A stretch of DNA of 47,800 nucleotides from NCBI GenBank assembly GCA_031291595.1, contig JARLIU010000201.1, positions 1-47,800 on the forward strand. Reading direction: 5' to 3'. Shown here piece after piece: positions 14,594-23,915 of the stretch. The DNA comes from Ancalomicrobiaceae bacterium (GTDB taxonomy: Bacteria; Pseudomonadota; Alphaproteobacteria; Rhizobiales; Ancalomicrobiaceae). The position numbers and the translations under genes were made by a program. Under the pieces are notes generated by a model. It worked only from the letters and a program-made list of their open reading frames with translations. It did not search any database and was not told where the DNA came from. The stretch's first letter is position 1; the number at the start of each line of letters is the position of its first letter.

Positions 14594-15586
14594 ATGCCGC
14601 TCGATCCCGACGTGATTGTCGACCGCCGACTGATGAAACGTAAGATTGGCTTTTGGCGCATTGCGGCGATTGTTTGCGGTGTCGTCGCCGTCGTTGCGTT
14701 GCTCTATGCCGGCGGCGTGCTCGACAAGGTGTTCGAAAACACCAAGCCGCAGATCGCTCGCATCTCCGTCTCGGGTTTCATTTCCACCGATCGCAAGCTC
14801 TTGGACGTGTTCGACCGGGTCCGCAAGTCCGATGCGGTCAAGGGGGTCATCGTCCAGATCGACAGCGCCGGCGGGGCGAGCGTCGGCGGCGAGGCGATCT
14901 ACGACGCGGTCAGGAAACTGGCGTCGAAGAAGCCGACGGTCAGCTTCATTGCCTCGATCGGGGCGTCGGCCGGCTATATGGTGGCGCTCGGCGCCGATCA
15001 CGTGGTGGCCCGGAGGACGGCACTGACCGGGTCCATCGGCGTCATCGCGCAATGGCCGGATGTCAGCCGCACCCTCGACATGCTCGGTGTGAAGGTCGAA
15101 GAGGTGAAGTCGGCTCCGTTGAAGGCCGAGCCCAATCCGTTCAAGCCGGCGAGCCCGGAAGCCAAGGCGATGCTCGACCGCGCGCTGCAGGACACGTTCA
15201 CATATTTCGTCGACCTCGTCGCCGACCGCCGCCACCTGTCGGAAGCCGACGTGCGCACCCTTGCCGACGGCCGCGTCGTCACCGGCCAGCAGGCACGCGA
15301 CCTGAAGTTGATCGACGACGTCGGCGAGGAGTCGGTTGCCGTCGCCTGGCTGGAGCACGAGAAGAAGCTGCCCGCCGATCTGCCGATCGTCGACTGGCGC
15401 CCGCGCCGCGATGGCTTCTCGCTGTTTTCGACGGAAGCCACGTCGGAGGCGGTTGCACGCGGATTTCTCGCCGCCACGGGGCTCGATCGGGACGTTGCGC
15501 AGTGGCGCGCGCTTGACGGCTTTCAATCCATTTGGCACCCTGTGAATAACGAAAATACCAATAATTCCGTGGGGCTCAACAAATGA
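14594..15586 (+). CDS. sppA: Signal peptide peptidase SppA-like S49 protease
   Basis: This 330-residue S49 serine protease has one N-terminal membrane helix ([21 protein letters not shown], about residues 20-40) with the catalytic domain outside the cytoplasm. IQIDSAGG-type strand, [13 protein letters not shown] with nucleophile Ser125, TGSIGV, and Lys177 in [11 protein letters not shown] form the expected Ser-Lys dyad. It is the short (36K-type) SppA, which degrades cleaved signal peptides. TTGGAGG precedes the ATG. The stop overlaps the ihfB start as ATGA. This sppA-ihfB-lapA order is common in alphaproteobacteria. Confidence 0.92.
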   Translation: MPLDPDVIVDRRLMKRKIGFWRIAAIVCGVVAVVALLYAGGVLDKVFENTKPQIARISVSGFISTDRKLLDVFDRVRKSDAVKGVIVQIDSAGGASVGGEAIYDAVRKLASKKPTVSFIASIGASAGYMVALGADHVVARRTALTGSIGVIAQWPDVSRTLDMLGVKVEEVKSAPLKAEPNPFKPASPEAKAMLDRALQDTFTYFVDLVADRRHLSEADVRTLADGRVVTGQQARDLKLIDDVGEESVAVAWLEHEKKLPADLPIVDWRPRRDGFSLFSTEATSEAVARGFLAATGLDRDVAQWRALDGFQSIWHPVNNENTNNSVGLNK

Positions 15587-15879
15587 TCAAGTCCGAACTG
15601 GTCCAACGGCTCGCGGAGCGCAATCCGCATCTCTATCAGCGTGACGTCGAGCACATCGTCAACGCTGTTCTTGACGAGGTGGAGCAGGCGATGACCAGGG
15701 GGGACCGCGTCGAGTTGCGCGGCTTCGGGGCCTTTTCGGTGAAGAACCGCCCCGCGCGGACCGGCCGTAACCCGCGCACTGGTCAGAAGGTGGCGGTGAC
15801 CGAGAAATACGTGCCGTTCTTCAAGACCGGCAAGGAGATGCGCGAGCGTCTCAACAACGGCGTCGATCTCGGCGATTGA
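15583..15879 (+). CDS. ihfB: Integration host factor subunit beta
   Basis: This 98-residue protein is a full-length HU/IHF-family DNA-bending protein. It begins [19 protein letters not shown] and has the DNA-contacting arm [21 protein letters not shown] with the intercalating proline, followed by [15 protein letters not shown]. It pairs with IhfA to make sharp bends needed at sigma-54 promoters, replication origins and recombination sites. It may act at the IHF site before nifE in this same window. It overlaps sppA by four bases (ATGA). Confidence 0.96.
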   Translation: MIKSELVQRLAERNPHLYQRDVEHIVNAVLDEVEQAMTRGDRVELRGFGAFSVKNRPARTGRNPRTGQKVAVTEKYVPFFKTGKEMRERLNNGVDLGD

Positions 15880-16165
15880 GCGCAACGGTTGCGCCCGATC
15901 GGCGGCAACCGATCCCGGCCGGATGGGCACATCTGGTCGAGGCGGTGGGGCTTGAGCTTCAACCGCTTTGGCGCAGCGCGTCGGAGCGGTTGGTTGGTGT
16001 GGCTGCTGAATTGGATCGAGCGCCGGAGCCGTCGGCCGGAACGCCCAAGGCCGTCGGCCGCGGCAAACATCGGTGCTCGTCCAGCAACTGCGAGCGTGGT
16101 GGCATCGCCGTACGAGGACGTGATAGCATCGCGTTCGAAATGGCGCAGCTGATGAGGAAGACTTG

Positions 16166-16513
16166 ATGGCGCGGTTCCTGTGGGTGGTCGTCGGCATTCC
16201 TGCTGGCATTGTGCTCATTGCGCTGGGCGTCGCCAATCGCGCTCCGGTCACTATTTCGCTCGACCCGTTCCGACCGGATACCGCGGCGCTATCCATGCAT
16301 CCGCCGCTGTTCCTGGCGTTTTTCGCCGTGTTGGCGGTGGGTGTGATCCTCGGCGGCGCGGCTGTGTGGCTGTCGCAGCTGAAAGTTCGCCGCGCCCTCC
16401 ATCGCGCCCGCGAGGAGGCCGCCCGGCTGAGGCAGGAGCGCGAACAGCTGCTGGCCGAACGTGGTCCCTCGCAGCCCGCCCTGCCGTCGCCGGCATCGCG
16501 CCGCGCGGCCTGA
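16166..16513 (+). CDS. LapA-like membrane protein (DUF1049)
   Basis: This 115-residue inner-membrane protein has two hydrophobic helices (about residues 2-24 and 47-70) around a short loop with NRAPVTISLDPF, which is the DUF1049 (LapA) signature. A charged, coiled-coil-prone cytoplasmic tail (LKVRRALHRAREEAARLRQERE) follows. In Escherichia coli the related LapA/LapB pair controls lipopolysaccharide synthesis; no lapB is visible here. ATG at 16166 has GATGAGGAAG upstream. The 286 bases after ihfB contain no recognised gene. Confidence 0.85.
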   Translation: MARFLWVVVGIPAGIVLIALGVANRAPVTISLDPFRPDTAALSMHPPLFLAFFAVLAVGVILGGAAVWLSQLKVRRALHRAREEAARLRQEREQLLAERGPSQPALPSPASRRAA

Positions 16514-16571
16514 TCGGTGCGGCCCTGCGCCGCAGGGCCGGCTTCCCGCCTCCGCCGAGGAGTTTTTCGTC

Positions 16572-17531
16572 ATGCGTGCCGTCGGCGCCGACGAGCTGAT
16601 CGCTTCCCTTGACAGTCCATCGCTGATCGCAGCCCTCGCCGACGCGTTCCGCGAGGGGGTCGTCACGCCGTTGCGCCATCACCACACGCTAAGTCGCCCA
16701 GGCGAACCGGATGCCGTGTTGCTGATGATGCCGGCCTGGAGCATAGGCGAGGCAGCGGACGCCTATATCGGCGTCAAGCTGGTCACCGTCGTCCCCGGCA
16801 ATGCGGCGCGCGGGGTGGCAAGCGTGCAGGGCTCCTATGTGCTGATGTCTGGGCTGACAGGCGAGCCGCTCGCCATCCTCGACGGCACGACGCTGACGTT
16901 GCTGCGCACCGCCGCCGCCTCGGCGCTCGCTGCCCGGTCGCTGGCGCGTGCCGACGCCGCCCGTCTGGTGATGATCGGTGCCGGTGCCATGGCGCCGCAT
17001 CTGATCGCCGCCCATGCCAGCGTCCGCCCGATCCGCGAAGTGGTGATCTGGAACCGCGACCGCGCGAAGGCCGAAGCGCTGGCTGCCCGCCTCGCCGGGC
17101 GTGGCTACAGCGTCACCGCCGCCGACGATCTCGACGCGGCCGTTGCCTCCGCCGACATCGTCTCGGCCGCCACCATGTCGCGCCAGCCCCTGGTGCGCGG
17201 GCGGTTCCTGAAGCCCGGCACCCACGTCGACCTCGTTGGCGCCTACACGCCGGAGATGCGCGAGAGCGATGACGCCGCGGTGGCGCGCGCCCGCGTCTTC
17301 GTCGATACCCGCGAAGGCGCGACGCACGAGGCCGGCGACATCGTCCAGCCGCTGAACAATGGCACTCTGACCCTCGATCGCATCGAGGCCGATCTGTTCG
17401 ACTTCGCCCACGGCCGCCATCCCGGCCGCGGCTCCGACGACGAGATCACGCTGTTCAAATCGGTCGGCACGGCGCTCGAAGACCTCGCCGCCGCGCGGCT
17501 CGCCTGGGAACGGCTCAAACCGCCGGCGTGA
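16572..17531 (+). CDS. Ornithine cyclodeaminase / mu-crystallin family enzyme
   Basis: This 319-residue NAD(P)-binding enzyme has GVKLVTVVPGNAARGVASVQG, the Rossmann segment LVMIGAGAMAPHLIAAH, VVIWNRDRAKAEALA, and PGTHVDLVGAYTPEMRESDD with the conserved aspartate. Members cyclise ornithine to proline, or reduce imines or ketimines such as piperideine-2-carboxylate; the particular substrate cannot be read from the sequence. The ATG at 16572 has GAGGAG 10 bases before it. The 58-base gap to the lapA-like gene permits cotranscription. It is convergent with the TerB-like gene. Confidence 0.9.
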   Translation: MRAVGADELIASLDSPSLIAALADAFREGVVTPLRHHHTLSRPGEPDAVLLMMPAWSIGEAADAYIGVKLVTVVPGNAARGVASVQGSYVLMSGLTGEPLAILDGTTLTLLRTAAASALAARSLARADAARLVMIGAGAMAPHLIAAHASVRPIREVVIWNRDRAKAEALAARLAGRGYSVTAADDLDAAVASADIVSAATMSRQPLVRGRFLKPGTHVDLVGAYTPEMRESDDAAVARARVFVDTREGATHEAGDIVQPLNNGTLTLDRIEADLFDFAHGRHPGRGSDDEITLFKSVGTALEDLAAARLAWERLKPPA

Positions 17532-17618
17532 CCGGCGCATCCGCTCCGGCCCACCGCCGGCTCGATCGCCCGACGAGGCCGAGGTGCGGCGGCCTGTCGT
17601 TGCCGCCGCGCCGATCCA

Positions 17619-18047
17619 TCACGCTTGCGGCAACTTGCGGAAGCGGACCCGCGCACTGCGCTCGATTGCCGCAGCGACGAGCATGTCGACCTCGAGCGCG
17701 TCACGCAGCAGCTCCAGGAACCGCAGCTCTTCCTGTTCGGCAACGAGATCGACGGCGGCGATCTCGACGGCCAGCGCATAGGCGGTCTCATAGAGCGGCA
17801 CCGAGAGGCTTTCCTTGACCATGACGACCAGCCGGTCGAGCCCGAGCCCGTCATCCTCGCCCAGCAGCTTGGCGCAGGTCTCGGCCAGCCGCGGGATCGA
17901 ATCGGACGTAAAGCCGGTGAACACCGGCAGGTGCTCCACCAGATTCGAGATCTCCTGCAGCTCGGTGTCGGTCACGCGTCCGTCGGCTGCCGACATGGTG
18001 ACCATGACATAGGTGAGGGCTTCGTGCGGGGTCAGCTTCGTCGTCAT
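17619..18047 (-). CDS. TerB-like (tellurite resistance TerB domain) protein
   Basis: This 142-residue all-helical TerB-family protein contains THEALTYVMVTMSAADGRVTDTELQEI, an acidic EF-hand-like turn, then ETCAKLLGEDDGLGLDRL and AVEIAAVDLVAEQEELRFLELL. TerB-type domains bind divalent metal through the conserved acidic residues and take part in membrane-linked stress responses, but single-domain proteins like this are mostly uncharacterised. No ter operon partner is present nearby. The ATG at 18047 follows GAGGAG. Confidence 0.82.
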   Translation of the reverse strand: MTTKLTPHEALTYVMVTMSAADGRVTDTELQEISNLVEHLPVFTGFTSDSIPRLAETCAKLLGEDDGLGLDRLVVMVKESLSVPLYETAYALAVEIAAVDLVAEQEELRFLELLRDALEVDMLVAAAIERSARVRFRKLPQA

Positions 18048-18314
18048 AGAACTCCTCATCGTTGCTGCCGAACAACTCCCGGCTGCCCATCCGGTCCACG
18101 CCGGGCGCCTGGAGCTTGCAGCCGCCACATGGTTCCATGTGACAGCTGTGAATCGTTGCTTTAGCCTATCCGGACGGCCGGACGCCGGTATGGGGAACGC
18201 CGCAGGCTCCGGTCGAATGCGGAGCCGCGGTCACGGTGAGGCTCTAGCTTATCGCGCCGCACTTGGCGAATCGGAAAATCGACTGGGCGCATCGCGCCAT
18301 ATGGCCGCAGGCGC

Positions 18315-19052
18315 CTATTCGGCGCCGAAGGCGTGCAGCCGCGCGCCGTGAGCCTTCAGCCAGGCACGGCCGCGGTCCATGTCGGGGCAGGTCTGCCGGA
18401 CGAGCCGCCAGAAACGATGGGAATGGTTGAGTTCGATGAGATGCGCCACTTCGTGCGCGGCGAGATAGTCGAGCACGAAGCCGGGCGCCAGGATCACGCG
18501 CCAGGAGAACGACAGTTCGCCCGAGGCCGTGCACGAGCCCCAGCGACTGCGCGTATCCTTCAAGCGGACGGCGGTCGGACTGGCACCGAGCCGGGTGGCG
18601 TGCAGCGCGACGGCGGCTTCCAGATCGTGACGCGCCTCCTTCTTCAGGAAGTCGATCACCCGGCGGCGCAGATGGTCCGGTTCGCCGGCCACCATGAGCC
18701 GCGGCGGCTCGCCATCCTCGAGCCGTGTCAGACCGCGCAAGCCCGGCAGCCGGGCGATCACCGTCTCGCGGCCGCGCAACGGAATGATGTCGCCTTCGCC
18801 CAGGGAAACCGGCGGGTGACGGCGGCGCAAGCGCTCGGCAAGCCAGGGGCGGTGGCGATGGACGAAGGCCAGTGCCTCGGAGAAATGCCCGGCGATCGGC
18901 AGCGTCAGCACCGGATCGCCGCCGGCGGCCGGCAGTCTGAGCGAATAGCGGCGGGCGCGCGCCGTCGCCTTGACCGCGATGCGCACGGACCGCCCGTCGA
19001 TCTCGACGGTCGCTTCGGAGGGGATGGAGGGGCGGTGCTTCGGCGGGGGCAT
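18315..19052 (-). CDS. YgjP-like zinc metallopeptidase (M48 family)
   Basis: This 245-residue protein has the YgjP/WLM-type zinc site HEVAH (His200, Glu201, His204) followed by LIELNHSHRFW with His210 as the likely third ligand, and the family signature RSRWGSCTASGELSFSWR from residue 168. It is cytoplasmic with no signal peptide. The biological substrate of YgjP-like peptidases is unknown. Its ribosome site GGAGGA lies inside the 3' arm of a hairpin at 19063-19095, so translation might depend on the state of that structure. Confidence 0.88.
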   Translation of the reverse strand: MPPPKHRPSIPSEATVEIDGRSVRIAVKATARARRYSLRLPAAGGDPVLTLPIAGHFSEALAFVHRHRPWLAERLRRRHPPVSLGEGDIIPLRGRETVIARLPGLRGLTRLEDGEPPRLMVAGEPDHLRRRVIDFLKKEARHDLEAAVALHATRLGASPTAVRLKDTRSRWGSCTASGELSFSWRVILAPGFVLDYLAAHEVAHLIELNHSHRFWRLVRQTCPDMDRGRAWLKAHGARLHAFGAE

Positions 19053-19062
19053 CGGAAAACGG

Positions 19063-19095
19063 ATCCTCCGCCGAACGGTCGATTCGGCGGAGGAT
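19063..19095 (-). terminator. Hairpin: terminator of the ABC operon overlapping a ribosome site
   Basis: ATCCTCCGCCGAA (19063-19075) pairs perfectly with TTCGGCGGAGGAT (19083-19095) around a 7-base loop. Read on the minus strand it follows the permease stop by about 100 bases and is followed by CCGTTTTCC, like a weak Rho-independent terminator. The downstream arm contains GGAGGA, 11 bases before the metallopeptidase ATG. Confidence 0.6.
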
Positions 19096-19191
19096 CAGTT
19101 TGGCCATCTTTTGTGTCGCGATAAAGGGCCTTTGGCGGGCTCTATCGGCGATCCCGGATCGGCGGGCGCTACGGCCGCAGTCCCGGATGGC

Positions 19192-20247
19192 TCACCGCTT
19201 CGCCCGCTTCAGACCGTCGAAGTAGACGATCAGGATGATCAGGATGCCGGTGATGATGTACTGCCAGAAGGCGTTCATGTGCAGAAGGTTGGCACCGTTG
19301 GCGATGGTCGCCAGAATGAACGCGCCGAGGATCGGGCCGTAGGCCGAGCCGACCGCGCCGAACAGCGAGGTGCCGCCGATCACGGTGGAGGCGATCGCCT
19401 GCAGCTCCCAGCCCTGCGCCTGGCTGGCGTCGCCGATATGGAGGCGGGTGGCCAGCATGATGCCGACGAGGGCGGCGCACATCGAGCAGAGCGCATAGAT
19501 CAGATAGATGATGCCCTTGGTATTGACGCCGGACAGGCGTGCCGCTTCCGGGTTGGAACCGACGGCAAAGATGTAGCGCCCCCAGCGGGTCTGATGCAGC
19601 AGGACGTACGACGGTATGCCGACGATGATGACCACCCAGAACAGGCTGGGAATCCCCAAGAAATCTGCCGCCGCGAACGAGTTGAAGGCACTGTTGTCGC
19701 CGCCGAGGATCTGGATCGACGTGCTCTGCGTGGTCAGGAAGCCGGCGCCGCGCAGGATCTGCATGGTGGCGAGCGTCATGATGAAGGGGGGAAGCCCCAT
19801 TCTCACGATGCCGAAGGCGTGGAACAGGCCGACGCACACCCCGACGCCGAGGGTGGCGATGACGGCGAAGGCATCGTAGATGCCGAGCAGGGTGTCGGCC
19901 AACCCGCCGGTCGTCGACATGCCGAGCGTTGTCAGCACCCCCCCGACGACTGTGGCGTCGGCGTTGATCAGGATGGCGACGATCACGCTGGTGAAGCCAG
20001 CGACCGCCCCCACCGACAGGTCGATGCCGGCGGTCAGGATCACGAATGTCTCGCCGATGGCGAGAATCGCGATCATCGAACCTTGCCGCGCCAGGTTGGA
20101 AATGTTGCGTTCGGACATGAAGGCATCGGTCGCGAACGAGAGGGCGATCCACAGCGCCACCATCAGCCCGATCAAGGTCAGGCCCAGCAACACGTTCAGG
20201 CCTTTGCCGCGGGATTGGACTGAGTCTGTCGTCGATTCCGTCGTCAT
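19192..20247 (-). CDS. Sugar ABC transporter permease (RbsC/CUT2 type)
   Basis: This 351-residue polytopic membrane protein of the CUT2 class has about 8-10 hydrophobic helices and the permease signatures LAIGETFVILTAGIDLSVGA and ELQAIASTVIGGTSLFGAVGS, which includes the EAA-like loop contacting the ATPase. A soluble, low-hydrophobicity N-terminus (residues 1-20) precedes the first helix. It would form the channel of a ribose/fructose/aldose-type importer. It is the third gene of the binding protein-ATPase-permease operon, 83 bases after the ATPase gene. The actual sugar is not evident. Confidence 0.93.
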   Translation of the reverse strand: MTTESTTDSVQSRGKGLNVLLGLTLIGLMVALWIALSFATDAFMSERNISNLARQGSMIAILAIGETFVILTAGIDLSVGAVAGFTSVIVAILINADATVVGGVLTTLGMSTTGGLADTLLGIYDAFAVIATLGVGVCVGLFHAFGIVRMGLPPFIMTLATMQILRGAGFLTTQSTSIQILGGDNSAFNSFAAADFLGIPSLFWVVIIVGIPSYVLLHQTRWGRYIFAVGSNPEAARLSGVNTKGIIYLIYALCSMCAALVGIMLATRLHIGDASQAQGWELQAIASTVIGGTSLFGAVGSAYGPILGAFILATIANGANLLHMNAFWQYIITGILIILIVYFDGLKRAKR

Positions 20248-20330
20248 GTTATTGCCCCAGGTTATGCACCCGCTCCGCTACATGCGGCCGAAGTCGGCCT
20301 CGAGCGGGCGGATCCTGCCGAGTGAGTGCC

Positions 20331-21863
20331 TCAGACGCCGATGGCTTCCGTCAGGATCGCCTCGTGGCTGCCGCCCTTGAATGGGTGTGATCCGACGATG
20401 CCGCCGTTGCGGAACACGTGCAGCGTGTCGGCCAACTCGTAGACCTCCGGCAGATAGGAAGAGATCAGGATGATGCCGGCACCGTTTGCCAGCAGCTTGG
20501 CCAACAGTCGATAGATCTCGGCCTTGGTGCCAACGTCGACACCGACGGTCGGCTCGTCGAAGATGAACAGCTTGGCGCCGTGATTGAGCCACTTGGCAAT
20601 GACGATCTTCTGCTGATTGCCACCGGACAAGCTGAGCGCCTGCGCGCCGCGGCCCGACGTCTTGATCCTGAGATCGGAAATCTGCTGGTTCGCCGCGCGC
20701 GCCTCGCCGCCGTTGTCGAGGGTGAAGTAGCGGGTCAGCCGCTGGTAGATCGGCAGATTGATGTTGAGCCCGACCGGCAGATTGAGGCAGAGCCCCTGGT
20801 CGCGGCGGCTTTCCGGCGACAAGGCGATGCCGAGGTTCATCGCGTCGCGTTCGCGCCGGATGGTGACCGGCTTGCCCTCCCACAGGATCTCGCCCGACTT
20901 GTGCGGATGGCGGCCGTAGACACTGGTGACGAACTCCGAGCGGCCGGCGCCGATCAGCCCGTACAGCCCGACGATCTCGCCGGCCCGCACCGAAATCGAG
21001 ATGTCGTGGAAGCCCTGGCCCGACAGCGCCCTGGTCTCGAGCAGCGTCTCCCCGAACGCCATGTGCTCCTTATGGTAGATCTGATCGAGCGTGCGCGCGA
21101 TCATCAGTCCGATGAGTTCGGCCTCGTTGGTCTCGGCCGTGCGACGCGTGCCGACCAGTTGGCCGTCGCGCAGCACCGATACGCGGTCGGCCAGTTCGAA
21201 CACTTCTTCCAGCCGGTGGCTGATGTAGACGATGGTCACGCCCTGCGCCTTCAGACGGCGGATGAGGGCAAACAGCTGCGCCGCCTCCTTGCGGGTCAAG
21301 TAGGCGGTGGGCTCGTCGAAGATCAGGAACTGGGTGCCGCGCGTGGCGGCGCGGGCCGTGGCGATGAGCTGCTGCTGACCGATGGTCAGGCTCGACAATT
21401 CGGCATTGGCCGGCAGGACGAAGCCGAGATCGTCGAGGATCTTCTGCGCCGCCCGCACCATGTCGCGGTGCTTCAGCAAACCGTAGGATGTGGCTTCGTC
21501 GCCAAGAAAGATGTTGGCGGCCACGCTCAGGTGCGGGCACATCAACACTTCCTGGTGCACGGCATTGATGCCGAGTTCGATCGCCTCATGCGGCGTGGAC
21601 AGGCCGGTCGCCTTGCCCTTCCAGATGATTTCGCCGGAGGTGCGCGGCGTCACGCCGGTCAAAAGCTTGATGAGCGTGGATTTTCCAGCGCCGTTCTCGC
21701 CCACGATGGCGTGGATCTCGCCGGTTTCGAACGCGAGATCGGCCGGCTTCAGCGCATGCGTGCCGGTATAGCGCTTTTCGAGCTTGTGCAGCTCAAGGAT
21801 GGGACCGTCGAAAGCGGCTTCGGTCGCCGGGGTCGCTGCCGATTTGAGGGCGCTGGTCGACAA
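20331..21863 (-). CDS. Sugar ABC transporter ATP-binding protein (RbsA type)
   Basis: This 510-residue double ABC protein has a first nucleotide domain with Walker A GENGAGKST, a signature-like SSLTIGQQQL, and Walker B LIFDEPTAYL. The second domain keeps a variant P-loop GLIGAGRSE, the signature LSGGNQQK and Walker B LFIFDEPTVGVD. This arrangement is typical of CUT2 importers, in which only one ATP site is fully active. The start is TTG at 21863 with GGAG upstream; no other in-frame start fits the conserved N-terminus. It follows the binding-protein gene across a hairpin-bearing 138-base gap. Confidence 0.94.
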   Translation of the reverse strand: MSTSALKSAATPATEAAFDGPILELHKLEKRYTGTHALKPADLAFETGEIHAIVGENGAGKSTLIKLLTGVTPRTSGEIIWKGKATGLSTPHEAIELGINAVHQEVLMCPHLSVAANIFLGDEATSYGLLKHRDMVRAAQKILDDLGFVLPANAELSSLTIGQQQLIATARAATRGTQFLIFDEPTAYLTRKEAAQLFALIRRLKAQGVTIVYISHRLEEVFELADRVSVLRDGQLVGTRRTAETNEAELIGLMIARTLDQIYHKEHMAFGETLLETRALSGQGFHDISISVRAGEIVGLYGLIGAGRSEFVTSVYGRHPHKSGEILWEGKPVTIRRERDAMNLGIALSPESRRDQGLCLNLPVGLNINLPIYQRLTRYFTLDNGGEARAANQQISDLRIKTSGRGAQALSLSGGNQQKIVIAKWLNHGAKLFIFDEPTVGVDVGTKAEIYRLLAKLLANGAGIILISSYLPEVYELADTLHVFRNGGIVGSHPFKGGSHEAILTEAIGV

Positions 21864-21945
21864 GGTGGCTACTCCGAAAGGTATTTCTGTGAGGTCGGCT
21901 TAAGGGCATACCACTGGCGTACGGCGGCCAGGGCCCTCCGGGATC

Positions 21946-21972
21946 CCCCCGGCGCGGCGTGCGCGCCGGGGG
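21946..21972 (-). terminator. Intercistronic hairpin between binding-protein and ATPase genes
   Basis: CCCCCGGCGCG (21946-21956) and CGCGCCGGGGG (21962-21972) form an 11-bp perfect G/C stem with a 5-base loop. It lies just after the binding-protein gene and is not followed by a T run. Such hairpins commonly raise binding-protein mRNA over downstream transporter genes by partial termination or RNA protection. Confidence 0.6.
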
Positions 21973-22001
21973 CAGTCTCTCTCGACTAGGAAAGCTTTAG
22001 A

Positions 22002-22964
22002 TTACTTGACCTTGGGGTTCAGCAGTTCTTGCGAACGGGGCTCGTTGATGTTGGCGCCGGTGATCAGATTCGCGCCGGTATCGACGAAAGCCTCGACCTT
22101 TTCCTTCTTGGAAGCGGCAAGAGCGGTCTTGACGCCGTCGTAGCCCATGCGGAAGGGATCCTGCACGACGGTGGCGGCCATCACGCCGTCCTTCAGAGCC
22201 TTGACCAGCTTGTCGTCAGAGTCGAAGCCGACGAGCTTGACCTTGTCCTGAGCCTTGGCTTCGGCGATCGCCTGGATGGCGCCCTGGGCCTGGATCAGGT
22301 TCGACGCGAAGATGCCGCGCAGGTTCGGACGGGCGGTGAGCAGGTCGGCGACGATGTTGAGGCCGCCGTTGGCGGTGCCGTCGGAGATCTTGTCTTCGAC
22401 GAGCTTCAGGCCAGGATACTTCTTGGCGAGTTCTTCCTTGAAGCCCTTGGCGCGTTCGTCGAGCGAGCCGACGCCCGGCAGATGCGTCACCAGCGCGACT
22501 TCGCCTTCCGGCTTGCCGTACTTGGCGGCGATGGCGGCGGCGAGGCCGTCAGCGGCGATGCGGCCGCCCTGCACGTTATCGGTGGTCAAGAACGAGGTGA
22601 AGGCCTTGGAGTTGGCGGCCGAGTCGATGCCGACGATCGGAACGGACTTGGCGGCTTCGTCGATCGGCTTGCCGAGGGCGTCGCGCTGCGTCGGGGCGAT
22701 CACGATGGCGGCGGGCTTGCCGGCGACGGCGTTCTCAAGGATCGAGATCTGGCCGTTGATATCGGACTCGGACTGCGCGCCCAGTTCCGGCACGGTGACG
22801 CCGAGATCCTTGCCGGCCTTGCGGGCGCCGGCCAGAACGATCTGCCAATAGAAGGAGGTGGTGTCCTTGACGATGACCGGAATGACGGTCTCGGCCGAGG
22901 CCGGAACGACGGGGGCAAAGGCGAGGCCGGCGGCTACGCCGGCGGCGATGAGCAGTTTCTTCAT
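22002..22964 (-). CDS. Sugar ABC transporter substrate-binding protein (RbsB type)
   Basis: This 320-residue periplasmic binding protein has a Sec signal peptide ending PASA before ETVIPVIVKDTTSFYWQ. The type 1 binding fold follows, with AVAGKPAAIVIAPTQRDAL, VPIVGIDSAA, FLTTDNVQGGRIAADGL and KLVGFDSDDKLVKAL, as in ribose, fructose and related aldose binders (CUT2, Peripla_BP_4). It captures the sugar outside the membrane and passes it to the permease. It is the first gene of its operon; a promoter and operator-like site lie about 370 bases upstream. The ligand cannot be told from sequence. Confidence 0.94.
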   Translation of the reverse strand: MKKLLIAAGVAAGLAFAPVVPASAETVIPVIVKDTTSFYWQIVLAGARKAGKDLGVTVPELGAQSESDINGQISILENAVAGKPAAIVIAPTQRDALGKPIDEAAKSVPIVGIDSAANSKAFTSFLTTDNVQGGRIAADGLAAAIAAKYGKPEGEVALVTHLPGVGSLDERAKGFKEELAKKYPGLKLVEDKISDGTANGGLNIVADLLTARPNLRGIFASNLIQAQGAIQAIAEAKAQDKVKLVGFDSDDKLVKALKDGVMAATVVQDPFRMGYDGVKTALAASKKEKVEAFVDTGANLITGANINEPRSQELLNPKVK

Positions 22965-23915
22965 ATCATCTCTCCCTGAAACGACCGGACTGGTGGTGCC
23001 GGCCTATTGGTTCCGGGCAAGCCCGGAGCAGTATTTGGTCCCCCCTCCCAGGGCGACCGATCGAAGGTCCGTTCCGATCTCTGGATCGAACCTCGGGTCT
23101 CTGCCGAACAGTCGGACGGACCGTTTGCCCTCCGTCCGCCGCCCGGATCTTCGTGCCGCCGGGTGCCTCGTGAAAGGCGAAACAGTCCGTGGCAAATTCG
23201 TCTGCGTGACGCGCCGGCCGAACGCATCTGCGTGCGTTGTCTGGCGGCGAGACAGGTCGGATGCGGATTTCGGCGCGTCCATCCCGGTCTTGCGCGTCGT
23301 CAGGCTCATGCTATTCCGATAGTCGACGAGACAAACATGTTAGCATTCAGTCGGTGATGTCAACGACGATTCGGCACCGACGCCGACCGCGGACAGCGAC
23401 GGCTTGATCTCGTCCGATTCGTGCTCGCGGCCAAATACGGGAATTGCCGGTGTGAGCCAGCGGTAGTTGCGGCGTGCGATAGACGAGAAGTGCTGGTGGG
23501 CATCAACCCGCATCCTGCTTCCCCCTCAAGGCGGCCATTGCTTTTGCTTATAGTGCCGCCCGCGTTGGTCATAAGTCCAGCGAGAGTTCAACGAAACATA
23601 CATTCCAACAATTTGTCAATCTGAAATCAAAATTCCGTATTGCTCCCACCCCATATTGCCATGCGCGTTTGTCCGGCGTGCCACCGGATTCCACCGACAG
23701 AGGTCCCTGGCATTCCCGGATGTGAATGAGTGGTTCGCCATCATCGCGCCTTGAGAAATCGCAAACCGGCATCGAGGAAGTGCTTGCTGCCGCAGTGCCG
23801 ACGCCGCTCGCCAAATATCCTTGCCAGGTGCAGGGCGACGCCGGTTTGCCGGATCATGGCAGAAAGGGCCGGCCTTGATGCAGGCACGGCGGTCGAGCGG
23901 ATGGCGGCGACCGCC
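22965..23915. other. Long intergenic region before the sugar ABC operon
   Basis: These 951 bases lie between the reductase stop and the binding-protein start. Apart from the promoter/operator-like sequence at 23331-23363 I see no gene. The stretch 23577-23650 is clearly more A+T-rich than its surroundings. Open frames here are short and have no recognisable protein pattern. Confidence 0.5.
23331..23363 (-). promoter_or_regulatory. Promoter with GntR-type operator candidate before the sugar ABC operon
   Basis: On the minus strand TTGACA (plus positions 23358-23363) is followed after 15 bases by TAACAT. The 15-mer TGCTAACATGTTTGT (23331-23345) overlaps this -10 region and shares CTAACATG with the site at the start of the GntR gene. 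The leader to the binding-protein ATG would be about 360 bases. Confidence 0.5.

Noticed and set aside
18970-20223. A 417-residue plus-strand frame opposite the sugar permease
   Set aside because: Asp/Gly/Gln/Arg-rich antisense translation of a membrane protein gene; no domain recognised.
20418-21989. A 523-residue plus-strand frame opposite the sugar ABC ATPase gene
   Set aside because: The minus-strand frame has complete Walker and signature motifs; the plus frame is a shadow.
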